Assembly (NCBI RefSeq): GCF_001509405.1
Contig: NZ_CP011502.1
Span: forward strand, 3,038,001 to 3,102,000
From: Aeromicrobium erythreum
GTDB taxonomy: Bacteria; Actinomycetota; Actinomycetes; Propionibacteriales; Nocardioidaceae
Length of the DNA: 64,000 nt
Direction of reading: 5' to 3'
Position 1 is the first letter of the stretch, and every line of letters starts with the position of its first letter. The translations under genes and the position numbers were made by a program. Of the stretch, positions 8,535-16,841 are shown piece by piece. The notes below the pieces were generated by a model. The model did not search any database and was not told the origin of the DNA. It saw only the letters and a list, made by a program, of their open reading frames with translations.

Positions 8535-9584
8535 ATGACTACCACCGTCTCCGCCCTGTCCGTCCCCGACGCCGGCAAGCCGTTCGAGACCGTCGACCTC
8601 GAGCGACGTGACCTGAAGCCGAACGACGTGCGCATCAAGATCAAGTACGCCGGGATCTGCCACTCCGACATCCACCAGGCGCGCGACGAGTGGGGCGCCG
8701 GGATCTTCCCGATGACGCCCGGTCACGAGATCATCGGCTCGGTCGAGGAGGTCGGGTCCGACGTCACCACGCACGCCGTCGGCGACACGGTGGGCGTCGG
8801 CTGCTTCGTCGACTCCTGCCTGGAGTGCGACGCCTGCAAGGACGGCGAGGAGCAGTTCTGCGACCAGGGCGTCGTGCAGACCTACTCCGCCAAGACCTAC
8901 GACGGCGAGGTGACCTACGGCGGCTACAGCGAGCAGGTCGTCGTCCGCGACCACTTCGCGGTGAAGGTGCCCGACGGCGTCGACCTCGCCGGCACGACGC
9001 CGCTGCTGTGCGCCGGCATCACGACGTACGCCCCGCTGGTGCGCCACGGCGTCACCGAGGGCTCGCGCGTCGGCGTCATCGGCATGGGCGGGCTCGGCCA
9101 CGTGGCCGTCAAGATCGCTGCCGCGCTCGGCGCGAAGGTCACCGTGCTCAGCCGCACCGACGCCAAGAAGGAGGACGGCCTCGCGTTCGGCGCGTCGGAG
9201 TACGTCGCCACCGAGGAGAAGGGTGCGCTGAAGAAGCTGCGCGGCTCCTTCGACATCATCCTCAACACCGTCGGCGCCTCCGTGCCGCTCGATGAGTACC
9301 TCGGCCTGCTCGACCGTGGCGGCCGGATGATCAACCTCGGCGCCCCCAGCGACGCGCTCGAGGTCGGCGCGTTCTCGCTGCTCACCATGCGTCGCGCGGT
9401 CGAGGGCTCGATGGTCGGCGGTCTGCCGCAGACGCAGGAGATGCTCGACTTCTGCGCCGAGCACGACATCACCGCCACCGTCGAGGTCATCTCGGCCGAC
9501 CAGGTCGACGAGTACTACGACAAGGTCGTCGACGGCGACGTCCGCTACCGCGCCGTCATCGACGTCGCCACCCTCGCGCCGTGA
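8535..9584 (+). CDS. Zinc alcohol dehydrogenase, AdhC/CAD type
   Basis: A 349-residue zinc-dependent alcohol dehydrogenase of the cinnamyl-alcohol-dehydrogenase-like group (similar to mycobacterial AdhC and E. coli YahK). Catalytic zinc ligands are Cys42 (GICHSD), His64 and Glu65 (GHE); the structural zinc Cys set is at 95, 98, 101 and 109; the cofactor motif is GMGGLG. It interconverts aldehydes and primary alcohols with NADP(H). A TACCGT box 8 nt before the ATG suggests a leaderless transcript. The stop overlaps the start of the flavin reductase gene by 4 nt, so the two are co-transcribed. Confidence 0.9.
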   Translation: MTTTVSALSVPDAGKPFETVDLERRDLKPNDVRIKIKYAGICHSDIHQARDEWGAGIFPMTPGHEIIGSVEEVGSDVTTHAVGDTVGVGCFVDSCLECDACKDGEEQFCDQGVVQTYSAKTYDGEVTYGGYSEQVVVRDHFAVKVPDGVDLAGTTPLLCAGITTYAPLVRHGVTEGSRVGVIGMGGLGHVAVKIAAALGAKVTVLSRTDAKKEDGLAFGASEYVATEEKGALKKLRGSFDIILNTVGASVPLDEYLGLLDRGGRMINLGAPSDALEVGAFSLLTMRRAVEGSMVGGLPQTQEMLDFCAEHDITATVEVISADQVDEYYDKVVDGDVRYRAVIDVATLAP

Positions 9585-10177
9585 GCCTGCGCACCAGGCT
9601 CGTCGTGGGCGACGAGGGGGTCGAGCCGTACCGGCTGATGACCGCCCTCGTCGTCCCCCGACCCATCGCCTGGATCAGCACGGTCGACGCGCAGGGCCGG
9701 GGCAACCTGGCACCGCACTCGTTCTTCACGGTCGCGTGCGCGAACCCGCCGATCCTCGCGTTCACGTCGGTGGGCGAGAAGGACACGCTGCGCAACGTGC
9801 GCGAGACCGGCGAGCTGGTCGTGAACCTGGCGACGCAGCCGCTCACCGACGCCATCAACGGGTCGAGCGCGCCGTACGAGCACGGCATCGACGAGGCCGA
9901 GGCACTGGGGCTGGCCACCGAGCCGAGCGAGCTGGTCGCGCCGCGGCGCGTCGTCGACTCCCCCGCGTCGATCGAGTGCCGGCTGCACTCGACCACGGAG
10001 CTCGGCGACTCCACCCTCGTCCTCGCCGAGGTGCTGCTGTTCAGCGTCGCCGACCACGTGCTCGTCGACGGCCACCCCGAGTTCGACCGGCTGGCTCCGA
10101 TGACCCGGCTCGGCAAGGAGGAGTGGGCGCCGCCCAGCGTCCCGTTCACGCTCCCCCGCCCCACCGACGCGCCCTGA
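9581..10177 (+). CDS. Flavin reductase family protein
   Basis: A 198-residue flavin-reductase-like (DIM6/NTAB) protein with an FMN-binding split-barrel. Recognisable features are the N-terminal RPIAWISTVDAQGRGNLAPH stretch and the FTSVGEKDTLRNVRETGE region. Such proteins bind FMN and may supply reduced flavin to a partner or act alone. GTG start with a 4-nt overlap to the alcohol dehydrogenase. No dedicated flavin monooxygenase partner is adjacent. Confidence 0.85.
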   Translation: MSLRTRLVVGDEGVEPYRLMTALVVPRPIAWISTVDAQGRGNLAPHSFFTVACANPPILAFTSVGEKDTLRNVRETGELVVNLATQPLTDAINGSSAPYEHGIDEAEALGLATEPSELVAPRRVVDSPASIECRLHSTTELGDSTLVLAEVLLFSVADHVLVDGHPEFDRLAPMTRLGKEEWAPPSVPFTLPRPTDAP

Positions 10178-10182
10178 CACGA

Positions 10183-10230
10183 CTGCGGTCCCACGATTCC
10201 CATGCCGCCCTGGGAATCGTGGGGCCGCAG
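10183..10230. terminator. Bidirectional terminator hairpin
   Basis: A long inverted repeat, CTGCGGTCCCACGATTCCCA against TGGGAATCGTGGGGCCGCAG with an 8-nt loop, gives about 20 paired positions with one mismatch. It lies between the convergent flavin reductase and dehydrogenase genes, only 5 bp from each stop, and should terminate both. Confidence 0.8.
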
Positions 10231-10235
10231 CGCTG

Positions 10236-11384
10236 TCAGCGGCTCGGGTCGACCAGGATCTTGGCGTGCTGCTCTGGGTCGGCGAGCCAGGCGAACGCGT
10301 CGGCGACCTCGTCGAGCCCCACGGTGCCGGTGAGCAGCGGCGAGGGGTCGACCGTGCCGGCGGCGATCATCTGCAGCGTGGTGTGGAACTCGGCCGGGTC
10401 GTAGCAGAACGCGAAGCGCAGCTCGACCTCCTTGTTGATCGCCATCGACGGGCGGAACGTGTCGGGCTCCATGCACACCCCGACCACGACGATGCGCGAC
10501 TGCAGCGGAGCTGCGGTGACGACCTGCTCGATGATGCCGGGCACGCCCACGCACTCGAAGACGACCGGACCGGTCGGGAGCGCGCCCAGCTTCTCGGCCG
10601 CCTGGAACACCCGTGGCCACGGCAGGAACGGGACGGCCCGCAGCCGCTTCATGGTGCTCATCCCGAGCTGCATGAGGTCGGGCGCGGTCGTCAGGTACCG
10701 CGAGTCGTCGGCGAAGCGGTCCCACGGGGACTCGACCGCCGGGTCGACGACGACGTCGGCGCCGCACCGCTCGGCCAGCGCGCGTCGGCCTGGGGAGTAG
10801 TCGCTGGCCACCACGGTCCGCACGCCGTGCGCCTTCAGCATGAGGACGACGGCGAGGCCGATCGGTCCGCAGCCGACGACGACGGCGACGTCCTTGCGGC
10901 CCACCCGACCCTTGCGCACGGCGTGCCAGGCGACGGCGAGCGGCTCGGTGGTGGCGGCGTGCTCGACGTCGACGCCGTCGGGCACCTCGAACGTGACCGC
11001 CTCCGAGACGACCATCAGCTCGGCGTAGCCGCCGGGCGCGTGCGGCGACAGGCCGGTCATGTGCAGCCCGTCGTCGGTCTCGAGCAGCGGCATCGACACG
11101 ACGCGGGTGCCCGGCTTCCACCGACCGCGGGTGCGCGGACCGTAGGACACGACCTCGCCGACGAACTCGTGGCCGAGGACGACGGGTGAGCCGGACCGCA
11201 TGAAGTGGTCGTAGCCGACCTCGGCAGCCATGTCGGCGGTGGCGTCGCTGTGCACGCGGGCGTGCAGGTCGGACCCGCAGATGCCGGTGCGCAGCACCCT
11301 CAGGAGCACTTGGCCGGGGCCGGGCACGGGATCGGGCAGCTCGGTCACCTGGAGGTCCTGCTCGTGGCAGACGACGGCACGCAT
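10236..11384 (-). CDS. Zinc-binding alcohol dehydrogenase family protein
   Basis: A 382-residue medium-chain dehydrogenase. Catalytic zinc residues are Cys36 (GICGSD), His72 and Glu73 (GHE); the cofactor motif is GCGPIG. Unlike the enzyme at 8535 it lacks the four-Cys structural zinc lobe; that region contains no cysteine. It resembles Tdh/sorbitol-type alcohol dehydrogenases of actinobacteria. The ATG at 11384 was preferred over an in-frame start at 11420 because the fold begins there. Its promoter region carries large inverted repeats shared with the divergent cobQ gene. Substrate unknown. Confidence 0.83.
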   Translation of the reverse strand: MRAVVCHEQDLQVTELPDPVPGPGQVLLRVLRTGICGSDLHARVHSDATADMAAEVGYDHFMRSGSPVVLGHEFVGEVVSYGPRTRGRWKPGTRVVSMPLLETDDGLHMTGLSPHAPGGYAELMVVSEAVTFEVPDGVDVEHAATTEPLAVAWHAVRKGRVGRKDVAVVVGCGPIGLAVVLMLKAHGVRTVVASDYSPGRRALAERCGADVVVDPAVESPWDRFADDSRYLTTAPDLMQLGMSTMKRLRAVPFLPWPRVFQAAEKLGALPTGPVVFECVGVPGIIEQVVTAAPLQSRIVVVGVCMEPDTFRPSMAINKEVELRFAFCYDPAEFHTTLQMIAAGTVDPSPLLTGTVGLDEVADAFAWLADPEQHAKILVDPSR

Positions 11385-11412
11385 GGGGACAGTCTGCGGC
11401 CCGCGCCGTCCA

Positions 11413-11511
11413 CTCACCATGGTTCTCCCTCGCTCACCTGCGGATGATCCCGATGGGGAGCGGAGGGAACCATGGTGAGCTGCTGGTTCCCATCAGTTGA
11501 TGGGAACCAGC
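11413..11511. promoter_or_regulatory. Two nested inverted repeats between divergent genes
   Basis: The gap between the dehydrogenase and cobQ holds two perfect inverted repeats. CTCACCATGGTTC (11413-11425) is repeated inverted at 11467-11479. GCTGGTTCCCATCA (11482-11495) is repeated inverted at 11498-11511 with a 2-bp spacer. All four arms share a GGTTC core next to CAT. They may be operators for a common regulator or a cruciform; no riboswitch is seen here. The TACGCT box at 11522-11527 lies just downstream and probably drives cobQ. Confidence 0.6.
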
Positions 11512-11534
11512 GGGCACCGCCTACGCTGGCCCCG

Positions 11535-13049
11535 ATGCGCACACCTGGGCTGCTGGTCGCCGGCACCACCTCCGACGCCGGCAAGAGCGTGGTCACCACG
11601 GGGATCTGCCGGGCGTTCGCGCGCCGCGGCCTCCGGGTCGCGCCCTACAAGGCGCAGAACATGTCGAACAACTCGATGGTCGTCCCGCTGGGGCACGACG
11701 CCGACGCCGGCTTCGGTGAGATCGGCCGGGCCCAGTGGGTGCAGGCGCTCGCGGCCCGCGCCACCCCGGAGGTGGCGATGAACCCGGTGCTCCTGAAGCC
11801 GGGCAGCGACCGGCGCAGCCATGCCGTGGTCATGGGTCGGCCCGGCGGGGTCGTGGACGCGACGGACTTCGTCGAGGGGCGGCGCCACCTCGCGCAGGCG
11901 GCCCACGCGGCGTTCGACGACCTGGCCGCGCGGCACGACGTGGTCGTGGCCGAGGGTGCCGGTTCGCCGACCGAGATCAACCTGCGCGCGTCGGACTACG
12001 TGAACCTCGGGCTCGCGCAGCACGCGCGGATGCCGGTGGTCGTGGTGGGCGACATCGACCGCGGCGGGCTGTTCGCCGCGCTGCACGGAACGGTGGCCCT
12101 GCTCGACGCGGCCGACCAGGCGCTCGTGGCGGGGTTCGTGGTCAACAAGTTCCGCGGGGAGGTCTCGCTGCTGGAGCCGGGCCTCGGCCGGCTGACGGAG
12201 CTCACCGGTCGGCCGTTCCTGGGGGTGCTCCCGTGGGACCCGACGCTGTGGCTCGACTCCGAGGACGCGCTCGACCTGGAGGGGAGGCGCTCCGGCACCG
12301 CGGGGGCCCTGCGGGTCGCGGTGGTGCGACTGCCCCGGATCAGCAACTTCACCGACGTCGACGCCCTCGGCGTGGAGCCCGGGGTCGACGTGGTGTTCGT
12401 GTCCGACCCGCGCGACGTCGCCGACGCCGACCTGGTGGTGCTGCCGGGCACCCGGGCCACCATCGACGACCTGGCGTGGCTGCGGTCCCGGGGCCTGGAC
12501 CGCGCCGTCGTCGCGCACGCGCGGGCCGGGCGCCCAGTGCTGGGGATCTGCGGCGGGTTCCAGATGCTCGGCCGGCAGGTGCACGACCCTGACGCGGTCG
12601 AGGCGTCGACGCCGCGCAGCGTCGAGGGTCTGGGGCTGCTCGACGTGGAGACGACGTTCGGCACGGAGAAGGTGCTCCGGCTCCCCGTCGGCGAGGCGCT
12701 GGGTGCGACGACGTCGGGCTACGAGATCCACCACGGCCGGATCACGCGGGGTGCCGACGAGGAGTTCCTGGCCGGCGCACGACGCGGCGCGGTCATGGGC
12801 ACGATGTGGCACGGCAGCCTCGAGGGCGACGCGTTCCGGCACGCGTTCCTCGCGGAGGTGGCGGCTGCGGCGGGCACGACCCTGCCGGACTCCGACGTGT
12901 CCTTCGGGGCGCTGCGCGAGGCGCGGCTGGACCGCTTGGGCGACCTCGTGGAGGCGCACCTCGACGTCGACGCGCTCTGGACGCTCGCCCGCGACGGCGC
13001 ACCCGCCGACCTGCCGCTGCTGCCCCCGGGAGCGGGGAGCGTCGCATGA
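11535..13049 (+). CDS. cobQ: Cobyric acid synthase
   Basis: A 504-residue glutamine-dependent amidotransferase that amidates side chains b, d, e and g of adenosylcobyrinic acid diamide with ATP. The N-terminal ATPase domain begins with GTTSDAGKS (10-18); the C-terminal class I glutaminase domain carries the nucleophile Cys339 (LGICGGFQMLG) and a downstream His motif (YEIHHG). The ATG at 11535 follows a TACGCT promoter box by 8 nt, suggesting leaderless translation; an in-frame start at 11472 lies inside the upstream palindromes and is unlikely. The stop overlaps cobK. Confidence 0.95.
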   Translation: MRTPGLLVAGTTSDAGKSVVTTGICRAFARRGLRVAPYKAQNMSNNSMVVPLGHDADAGFGEIGRAQWVQALAARATPEVAMNPVLLKPGSDRRSHAVVMGRPGGVVDATDFVEGRRHLAQAAHAAFDDLAARHDVVVAEGAGSPTEINLRASDYVNLGLAQHARMPVVVVGDIDRGGLFAALHGTVALLDAADQALVAGFVVNKFRGEVSLLEPGLGRLTELTGRPFLGVLPWDPTLWLDSEDALDLEGRRSGTAGALRVAVVRLPRISNFTDVDALGVEPGVDVVFVSDPRDVADADLVVLPGTRATIDDLAWLRSRGLDRAVVAHARAGRPVLGICGGFQMLGRQVHDPDAVEASTPRSVEGLGLLDVETTFGTEKVLRLPVGEALGATTSGYEIHHGRITRGADEEFLAGARRGAVMGTMWHGSLEGDAFRHAFLAEVAAAAGTTLPDSDVSFGALREARLDRLGDLVEAHLDVDALWTLARDGAPADLPLLPPGAGSVA

Positions 13050-13777
13050 TGCTGCTGCTGGGAGGCACGGCCGAGGCCCGTGCGCTCGCGCGCTCGCTCG
13101 AGGGACTGCGGTTCACGTCGTCGCTGGCCGGCCGCGTCGCCCGGCCGCGGATGCCTGTGGGCGAGACCCGGATCGGCGGCTTCGGCGGCGTCGACGGCCT
13201 GCGGGCCTACCTGCGCGACGAGGACGTGACCGCAGTGGTCGACGCGACGCACCCGTTCGCGGCGGGCATCTCGCGCAACGCCGCGCTGGCCTGCGCGGCC
13301 GAGGGCGTGCCGCTGCTGCGGCTCGAGCGCCCGGGCTGGTCGACCCGCCCCGACGCCGACGGCTGGCACTGGGTCGACTCGCACGAGGAGGCCGCCGCGG
13401 CGACCGCGAGGCTGGGGCGCCGGCCGTTCCTGAGCATCGGACGTCAGGGGCTCGCCCCGTTCGTCGAGCCGCTGCGCGACGTGCCCGCACTGGTGCGGGT
13501 GGTCGACGAGCCCGAGGTGCCGCTGCCGCCGGCCTGGACGCTGCTGCAGAGCCGCGGGCCCTACGACCTCGCGTCGGAGCGCTCGCTGCTCGCGAAGCAC
13601 GACGTCGACGTGGTCGTCACGAAGGACTCCGGCGGCGAGCACACGGTGGCGAAGCTCGACGTGGCCGCGGAGCGCGGTGCCGCCGTGGTGGTCGTGCGTC
13701 GCCCGGCGCCGCCCGAGGGCGTCGAGACGGTCAGCGACGTCGACGACGCAGCAGCCTGGGCACGAGCACGCAGCTGA
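13046..13777 (+). CDS. cobK: Precorrin-6A reductase
   Basis: A 243-residue CobK/CbiJ-family protein that reduces precorrin-6A to dihydro-precorrin-6 with NADPH. It shows the N-terminal LLLGGTAEAR motif and DATHPFA. It starts inside the cobQ stop (ATGA-type overlap), so cobQ-cobK form one operon. Its last 47 bp overlap the 3' end of the convergent cobD gene at 13731, an unusually long tail-to-tail overlap. The lower-case pathway logic fits CobF and CobL, also encoded in this window. Confidence 0.92.
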   Translation: MMLLLGGTAEARALARSLEGLRFTSSLAGRVARPRMPVGETRIGGFGGVDGLRAYLRDEDVTAVVDATHPFAAGISRNAALACAAEGVPLLRLERPGWSTRPDADGWHWVDSHEEAAAATARLGRRPFLSIGRQGLAPFVEPLRDVPALVRVVDEPEVPLPPAWTLLQSRGPYDLASERSLLAKHDVDVVVTKDSGGEHTVAKLDVAAERGAAVVVVRRPAPPEGVETVSDVDDAAAWARARS

Positions 13778-14684
13778 GCAGCGCCCCGACGTCGACCAGC
13801 AGCGCGAGCCGCGTGGCGCGGGCGACGTCGGCGGGCGCGACGGGGCGTCCGTCGCCCAGCGTGTGCCGGTCCTCCGTGCGGCCGAAGTAGACGTTGACGC
13901 CGCCCAGCTGCACGCCGAGCGCCCCCGCGAACGCCGCCTCGACGGGGCCCGCGTTGGGGCTGGGATGGTGCCGGGCGTCGCGCGCCCAGGCGCGGACGGC
14001 TGCCGCGGGGCTGCCGCCGACGAGCGGGGCGGCGACGGCGGCGAGCGCGGCGGACAGCCGTGCGGGCACGAGGTTGAGCAGGTCGTCGAGGCGGGCGGCG
14101 GCCCAGCCGAACCGCTCGAGACGCGGTGTGCGGTGCCCGACCATGGCGTCGAGCGTGTTCGCGGCGCGGTACGCGAGCAGGCCCGGCACCCCGGCGACGG
14201 CGCCGGCCACGAGCGGGGCGACGACCGCGTCGGAGGTGTTCTCGGCCACCGACTCGACGGTGGCACGCGCGACGCCGGCGGCGTCGAGGACGCTGGGGTC
14301 GCGGCCGACGAGGTGCGTGACGCGCCGGCGGGCCGCCGGCAGGTCGTCGGCGACGAGGTGGTCGTGCACGGCGAGCGCCTCGCGCTCGAGGGAGCGACCG
14401 CCGAGGACGGCCCACGTGCAGCCGGCCACCACCAGCGTCTCGGCCAGGGACCCGCGACGCCTCGCCGTGGCCTGCGCGACGACGCCCGCCAGCGCGCTGC
14501 CGCCGACGAGCAGGCCGACGTGGACGACGCCCGCGGGTCGTCGGTCGGCGTAGGTGCGACGTTCGAGGGCGGCTGCCGCGCGACCGAACCCGGCGACCGG
14601 GTGGAGGCGCTGCGGGTCGCCGAGGAGACGGTCGGCGGCGAAGCCCAGGACGAGTCCGGCGGCCCTCGCGCTCGGTGCCGTCAC
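13731..14684 (-). CDS. cobD: Adenosylcobinamide-phosphate synthase
   Basis: A 317-residue CobD/CbiB membrane protein, which attaches the aminopropanol phosphate arm to adenosylcobyric acid. Conserved stretches are YRAANTLDAMVGHR and HHPSPNAGPVEAAFAGALG; several hydrophobic segments are present. GTG start at 14684 overlaps the cobS stop by 4 nt. It is the last gene of the minus-strand operon that runs from chlID and converges with cobK, sharing 47 bp with it. Confidence 0.93.
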   Translation of the reverse strand: MTAPSARAAGLVLGFAADRLLGDPQRLHPVAGFGRAAAALERRTYADRRPAGVVHVGLLVGGSALAGVVAQATARRRGSLAETLVVAGCTWAVLGGRSLEREALAVHDHLVADDLPAARRRVTHLVGRDPSVLDAAGVARATVESVAENTSDAVVAPLVAGAVAGVPGLLAYRAANTLDAMVGHRTPRLERFGWAAARLDDLLNLVPARLSAALAAVAAPLVGGSPAAAVRAWARDARHHPSPNAGPVEAAFAGALGVQLGGVNVYFGRTEDRHTLGDGRPVAPADVARATRLALLVDVGALLSCVLVPRLLRRRRR

Positions 14685-15436
14685 GACAGCACCACCAGGA
14701 CCGCCGCGAGCGTCAGCTCCACCCCGGCACCGAGCACGTCGCCGGTGACCCCGCCGAGCCGGCGCCGGGCCCGCAGCAGGAGCAGCGCCAGGACGACCAC
14801 GGCGACGCCGGCGGCGACGAGGGTGCGCCACCACGGCACGTCGACGAGCAGGCCGCTGCCCACGAGCAGAGCGGTCCAGACCAGGAGGGCGGCCACGGCG
14901 GCGACCACCGGCACGGTGCCCGCGACCGTGGCGCCGAGCCTGGAGCCCTCGCCGGCCGGCACCGGTCGGGCGCAGGCGAGCGCGAGGGTCCCCCGCGACA
15001 GCAGCACGGCCGCGCCGACCACGAGGGCCGCGTCGGAGGCGGCGAGCGCCGCGACGCCAGCGGCCTGCAGCCCGAGCACGAGCACGAGGGCCGCGGCCCC
15101 GGCCGGCCCGACGTCGCCGGAGCGCATGACGGCGAGCGTGCGCTCGCGCTCGTACGACGACGTGAGGCCGTCGGCGGTGTCGGCGAGGCCGTCGAGGTGG
15201 AACGCGCGGGTGCCGAGCGCGAGCAGCGCGACGACGAGCAGGCCCGTCACGAACGGTGCGAGACCGGCGGCGTCGGCGACCAGCACGAGCAGGGTGGCGG
15301 CCACGGCGAGCGGGAGGACGGCGAGCGGTGCGAGCAGCATGGCCCGGCCGGCGACGTCGCGGTCGACGGTGCGCGGTGGCCGCACCGGCCACGCGCTGAG
15401 CGTGCCGACGGCGAGCCGCCAGGCGTCGAGGGTCAC
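14681..15436 (-). CDS. cobS: Adenosylcobinamide-GDP ribazoletransferase (cobalamin synthase)
   Basis: A 251-residue polytopic membrane enzyme that joins adenosylcobinamide-GDP to alpha-ribazole (phosphate) to finish the lower axial ligand. The signature FHLDGLADTADGL is present, with about six hydrophobic segments. GTG start at 15436 overlaps the phosphatase stop; the gene end overlaps cobD. It depends on CobT (37643-38695) for the ribazole substrate. Confidence 0.93.
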   Translation of the reverse strand: MTLDAWRLAVGTLSAWPVRPPRTVDRDVAGRAMLLAPLAVLPLAVAATLLVLVADAAGLAPFVTGLLVVALLALGTRAFHLDGLADTADGLTSSYERERTLAVMRSGDVGPAGAAALVLVLGLQAAGVAALAASDAALVVGAAVLLSRGTLALACARPVPAGEGSRLGATVAGTVPVVAAVAALLVWTALLVGSGLLVDVPWWRTLVAAGVAVVVLALLLLRARRRLGGVTGDVLGAGVELTLAAVLVVLS

Positions 15437-15864
15437 GACACCGTCACCCGGACCTCGGCGTTCGCGGGCAGGCTCGGCGCCGACCCCGTCAGGAGGGCGT
15501 GGGCGTAGGCGATGAGGTCGCCGTGGCTGACGACGACGGTGCTGTCGAGCGGCGGCCGGGCGAGGAAGGTCCTGATCCGCCCCAGGACGTCCTCGACCGT
15601 CTCGTCGAGGCCGCGCTCGACGAGCAGCGGGTCCTCCACGACGTCGAGCCCCAGGTGCGCGGCGACGAGGTCGGCGCTCTCGCGGGCCCGGACCAGCGGC
15701 GAGCACACCACGGCGGTCACGCCCGACTGCGTCAGCGTCTCGGCGGCGGCGACGACCTGGGCGCGGCCCCGGTCGGTGAGCGGCGGGTGTGCCGTCCGAC
15801 CCTGCTCGCGGCCGGCGACGTTCCAGGTGGACTCGCCGTGACGCATCCAGAACAGGCGGATCAC
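15433..15864 (-). CDS. Histidine phosphatase, probable alpha-ribazole phosphatase
   Basis: A 143-residue histidine-phosphatase-superfamily protein. The phosphohistidine motif RHGES is near the N-terminus and a second His motif (VVSHGDLI) near the C-terminus. It is short for the family (usually about 200), but both catalytic His motifs are intact. Lying between cobA and cobS with 4-nt overlaps, it is best read as the alpha-ribazole-phosphate phosphatase (CobC of Salmonella, not the Pseudomonas CobC). The role is inferred from context. Confidence 0.8.
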   Translation of the reverse strand: MIRLFWMRHGESTWNVAGREQGRTAHPPLTDRGRAQVVAAAETLTQSGVTAVVCSPLVRARESADLVAAHLGLDVVEDPLLVERGLDETVEDVLGRIRTFLARPPLDSTVVVSHGDLIAYAHALLTGSAPSLPANAEVRVTVS

Positions 15865-16841
15865 GACAGGACGTCCACGACGTGCCCCACCACGGTGACG
15901 GCCGGTGCGCCGATGCCGCTCTCGGCCACGACGTCGGCGATGGTGGCCACGGTCCCGTCGACGCGACGCTGGCTCGGCAGTCCCGCGTCGGCCACGACCG
16001 CAGCGGGGGTGCGGGGGTCGAGACCACCCTGCACGAGCGCCTCCGCGATCGCCGGCAGCGTGCGCACCCCCATGAGCACGACGAGGGTCGTGCCGGTGGA
16101 GGCGAGCGCCTTCCAGTCGACGGTGCAGTCGGGGTGGCCGGGCGGCACGTGGCCTGAGACCACCGTGAACCCCTGCGTGGTGCCGCGGTGGGTCACGGGG
16201 ATGCCGGCGAGGGCCGGCGCCGAGACCGAGGACGTGACGCCCGGCAGGACGCGCACGGGCACGCCGGCGGCGGCGCAGGCCAGCGCCTCCTCGCCACCAC
16301 GGCCGAACACGAACGGGTCGCCGCCCTTGAGCCGGACCACTCGACGGCCCGCCAGGGCGTGCTCGACCAGCAGGTCGTTGATGGTCTCCTGCGGCGTGGA
16401 GCGGCCTCCGGGCACCTTGGCCACGTCGATGACGAGCGCGTCGGCGCGGACGGCGTCGAGCGCCGCCAGGGGCACGAGCCGGTCGGTGACCACGACGTCG
16501 GCCTGGGCGAGCGCGCGCTGGCCGCCGACCGTCATGAGGTCGGGGTCTCCCGGGCCGGCGCCGACGAGCACGACCTCGCCCGGCTGCGGTCGAGGAACAC
16601 CCGTGGGCTCGGCGGCGGGGGTGCCCTGGCCGTCGGGCAGCCGGACCACCACGTCGGACTCGAGCACGTCGTCGAGGACGAGGGCGCGGGCGTGCCAGGA
16701 CACCAGACCTCGGTCGGCGAGGTCCTCGAGGGTGGCGACGAGCTCCTCGGCCACCACCGTGACGGTGTGGCCCTGGGCGAGGTGCGCGGAGACGGCCGCC
16801 GCGGCGCGCAGGCCACCGCCCACGACGAGCACACGACTCAC
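15861..16841 (-). CDS. cobA: Uroporphyrinogen-III C-methyltransferase
   Basis: A 326-residue enzyme that makes precorrin-2 by two S-adenosylmethionine-dependent methylations. The methyltransferase domain starts near residue 89 (GAGPGDPDLMT, 94-104) and includes GGDPFVFGRGGEE and LPGVTSS. The first 70 residues form a short Rossmann-like segment (VLVVGGG) resembling the start of a CysG siroheme-synthase domain but too short to be complete, so it may be vestigial. GTG start overlaps the cobB-cobC fusion stop. Confidence 0.92.
   Translation of the reverse strand: MSRVLVVGGGLRAAAAVSAHLAQGHTVTVVAEELVATLEDLADRGLVSWHARALVLDDVLESDVVVRLPDGQGTPAAEPTGVPRPQPGEVVLVGAGPGDPDLMTVGGQRALAQADVVVTDRLVPLAALDAVRADALVIDVAKVPGGRSTPQETINDLLVEHALAGRRVVRLKGGDPFVFGRGGEEALACAAAGVPVRVLPGVTSSVSAPALAGIPVTHRGTTQGFTVVSGHVPPGHPDCTVDWKALASTGTTLVVLMGVRTLPAIAEALVQGGLDPRTPAAVVADAGLPSQRRVDGTVATIADVVAESGIGAPAVTVVGHVVDVLS

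Noticed and set aside
11385-11534. Cobalamin riboswitch before cobQ
   Set aside because: The gap has strong inverted repeats but none of the aptamer blocks (no GCCGGTG-AGTCCGG or B12-box sequence), and the promoter box lies almost at the start codon.
12793-14415. Alternative genes in the cobQ-cobK-cobD overlap zone
   Set aside because: Competing frames are Arg-rich shadows; the cob proteins in the chosen frames carry complete family motifs.
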